Source: Macadamia tetraphylla (taxonomy: Eukaryota; Streptophyta; Magnoliopsida; Proteales; Proteaceae). Taken from it: a stretch of DNA of 64,000 nucleotides. The stretch is from the NCBI GenBank assembly GCA_022985045.1, contig CM040966.1:43383238-43447237 (forward strand), written 5' to 3'. Shown here one piece after another: positions 63,781-64,000 of this stretch. The notes under the pieces are model-generated. The model had not been told where the DNA came from. It did no database searches and saw only the letters and a program-made list of their open reading frames with translations. Positions within the stretch are counted from its first letter, which is position 1, and each line of letters opens with the position of its first letter. Position numbers and translations under genes: made by a program.

Positions 63781-64000
63781 TGACCCCACCCCAGGTAGCC
63801 CAATTTCATTTAATCGGCCCCAGGTGGCCTCATTTCATTAGACTGGCCCTAGGTAGCCCAATCCTATTGACCCGGCCCCAGGTGGCTCAATTTCACTGAA
63901 TTAGCCACGGGTGGCCCAACTTCATTAGACTGTCCCTTGGTGGTCCAATTTTATTTACCCGGCCCTAGGTGGCCTAATCTCATTAAACCGACCCCCGGTG
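63781..64000. repeat. 29-bp tandem repeat, about 7.6 copies, runs off the window
   Basis: Units start at 63781, 63810, 63839, 63868, 63897, 63926, 63955 and 63984, each like TGACCCGGCCCCAGGTGG then CTCAATTTCAC. The array continues past base 64000. The same unit, reverse-complemented, is at 40300-40425 in Tat-1. Confidence 0.92.

Larger units (their letters stand above)
54421..64000 (+). mobile_element. Tat-2: Tat-like Ty3/gypsy element, 5' end missing
   Basis: Plus-strand order: gag-like region (54421 to about 56430), protease (56470-57150), spacer domain, RT, RNase H, second (archaeal-type) RNase H, integrase (to about 61560), extra ORF (61969 to about 62910), repeat-bearing 3' region to the window end. 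Dual RNase H is a Tat-lineage trait. The 5' LTR, PBS and gag start are cut off at 54421 where the Tekay-2 LTR ends. The 3' LTR is not reached. It points opposite to Tat-1. Confidence 0.87.

Noticed and set aside
1..64000. Any host single-copy gene or a defence/metabolic gene cluster
   Set aside because: Every long or conserved reading was assigned to a retroelement or viral domain; no other conserved protein was seen.

Overview
The window looks like repeat-rich plant nuclear DNA. I found no host gene, rRNA or tRNA gene and no CRISPR array; nearly every stretch belongs to a decayed LTR retrotransposon or an endogenous pararetrovirus. Evidence for a plant: Athila, Tat and Tekay/Del lineage Ty3/gypsy polyproteins, a primer-binding site (PBS) matching plant tRNA-Asp as in Athila, a chromodomain integrase, and caulimovirid sequence with a tRNA-Met-type PBS. 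The species cannot be named from the sequence.

Layout. (1) 1-4181: 5' part of a minus-strand Athila-like element (Athila-1), inserted into (2) 4182 to about 8513: a minus-strand Tekay/Del pseudo-element (Tekay-1). (3) About 8645-9796 and 37933-39605 are two halves of one long minus-strand LTR of a Tat-like element (Tat-1), whose 3' internal end lies at 39606-42858. (4) That LTR is split by Athila-3 (9797-37932, plus strand, 5-bp target duplication GGGGT). Athila-3 is split between protease and RT by Athila-2 (14166-32210, minus strand, target duplication ATGAT). Athila-2 is split in its protease region by a petuvirus/florendovirus-like endogenous caulimovirid (19692-28484), which has no target duplication. 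This is a four-level nest with bases resolved at every border. (5) 42859-54420: Tekay-2, plus strand, inserted into the Tat-1 integrase, with a full 3.0-kb 5' LTR, an intron-bearing antisense gene, gag-pol with a chromodomain, and a truncated 3' LTR. (6) 54421-64000: Tat-2, plus strand, lacking its 5' end, with protease, RT, dual RNase H, integrase, an extra downstream ORF and 29-bp tandem repeats running off the window.

How the parts work together. None of the elements looks autonomous now. Coding regions are broken by stops (mostly CAG to TAG, CGA to TGA, TGG to TAG/TGA), small indels and lost catalytic residues, as expected for methylated, silenced repeats. The most notable items are the antisense gene in Tekay-2 with its own TATA box and a frame-restoring intron; the viral insert, rearranged into plus, minus and plus segments so that its leader and movement-protein region form long inverted repeats; and an Atlas-like record of insertion order in which PBS decay agrees with nesting.
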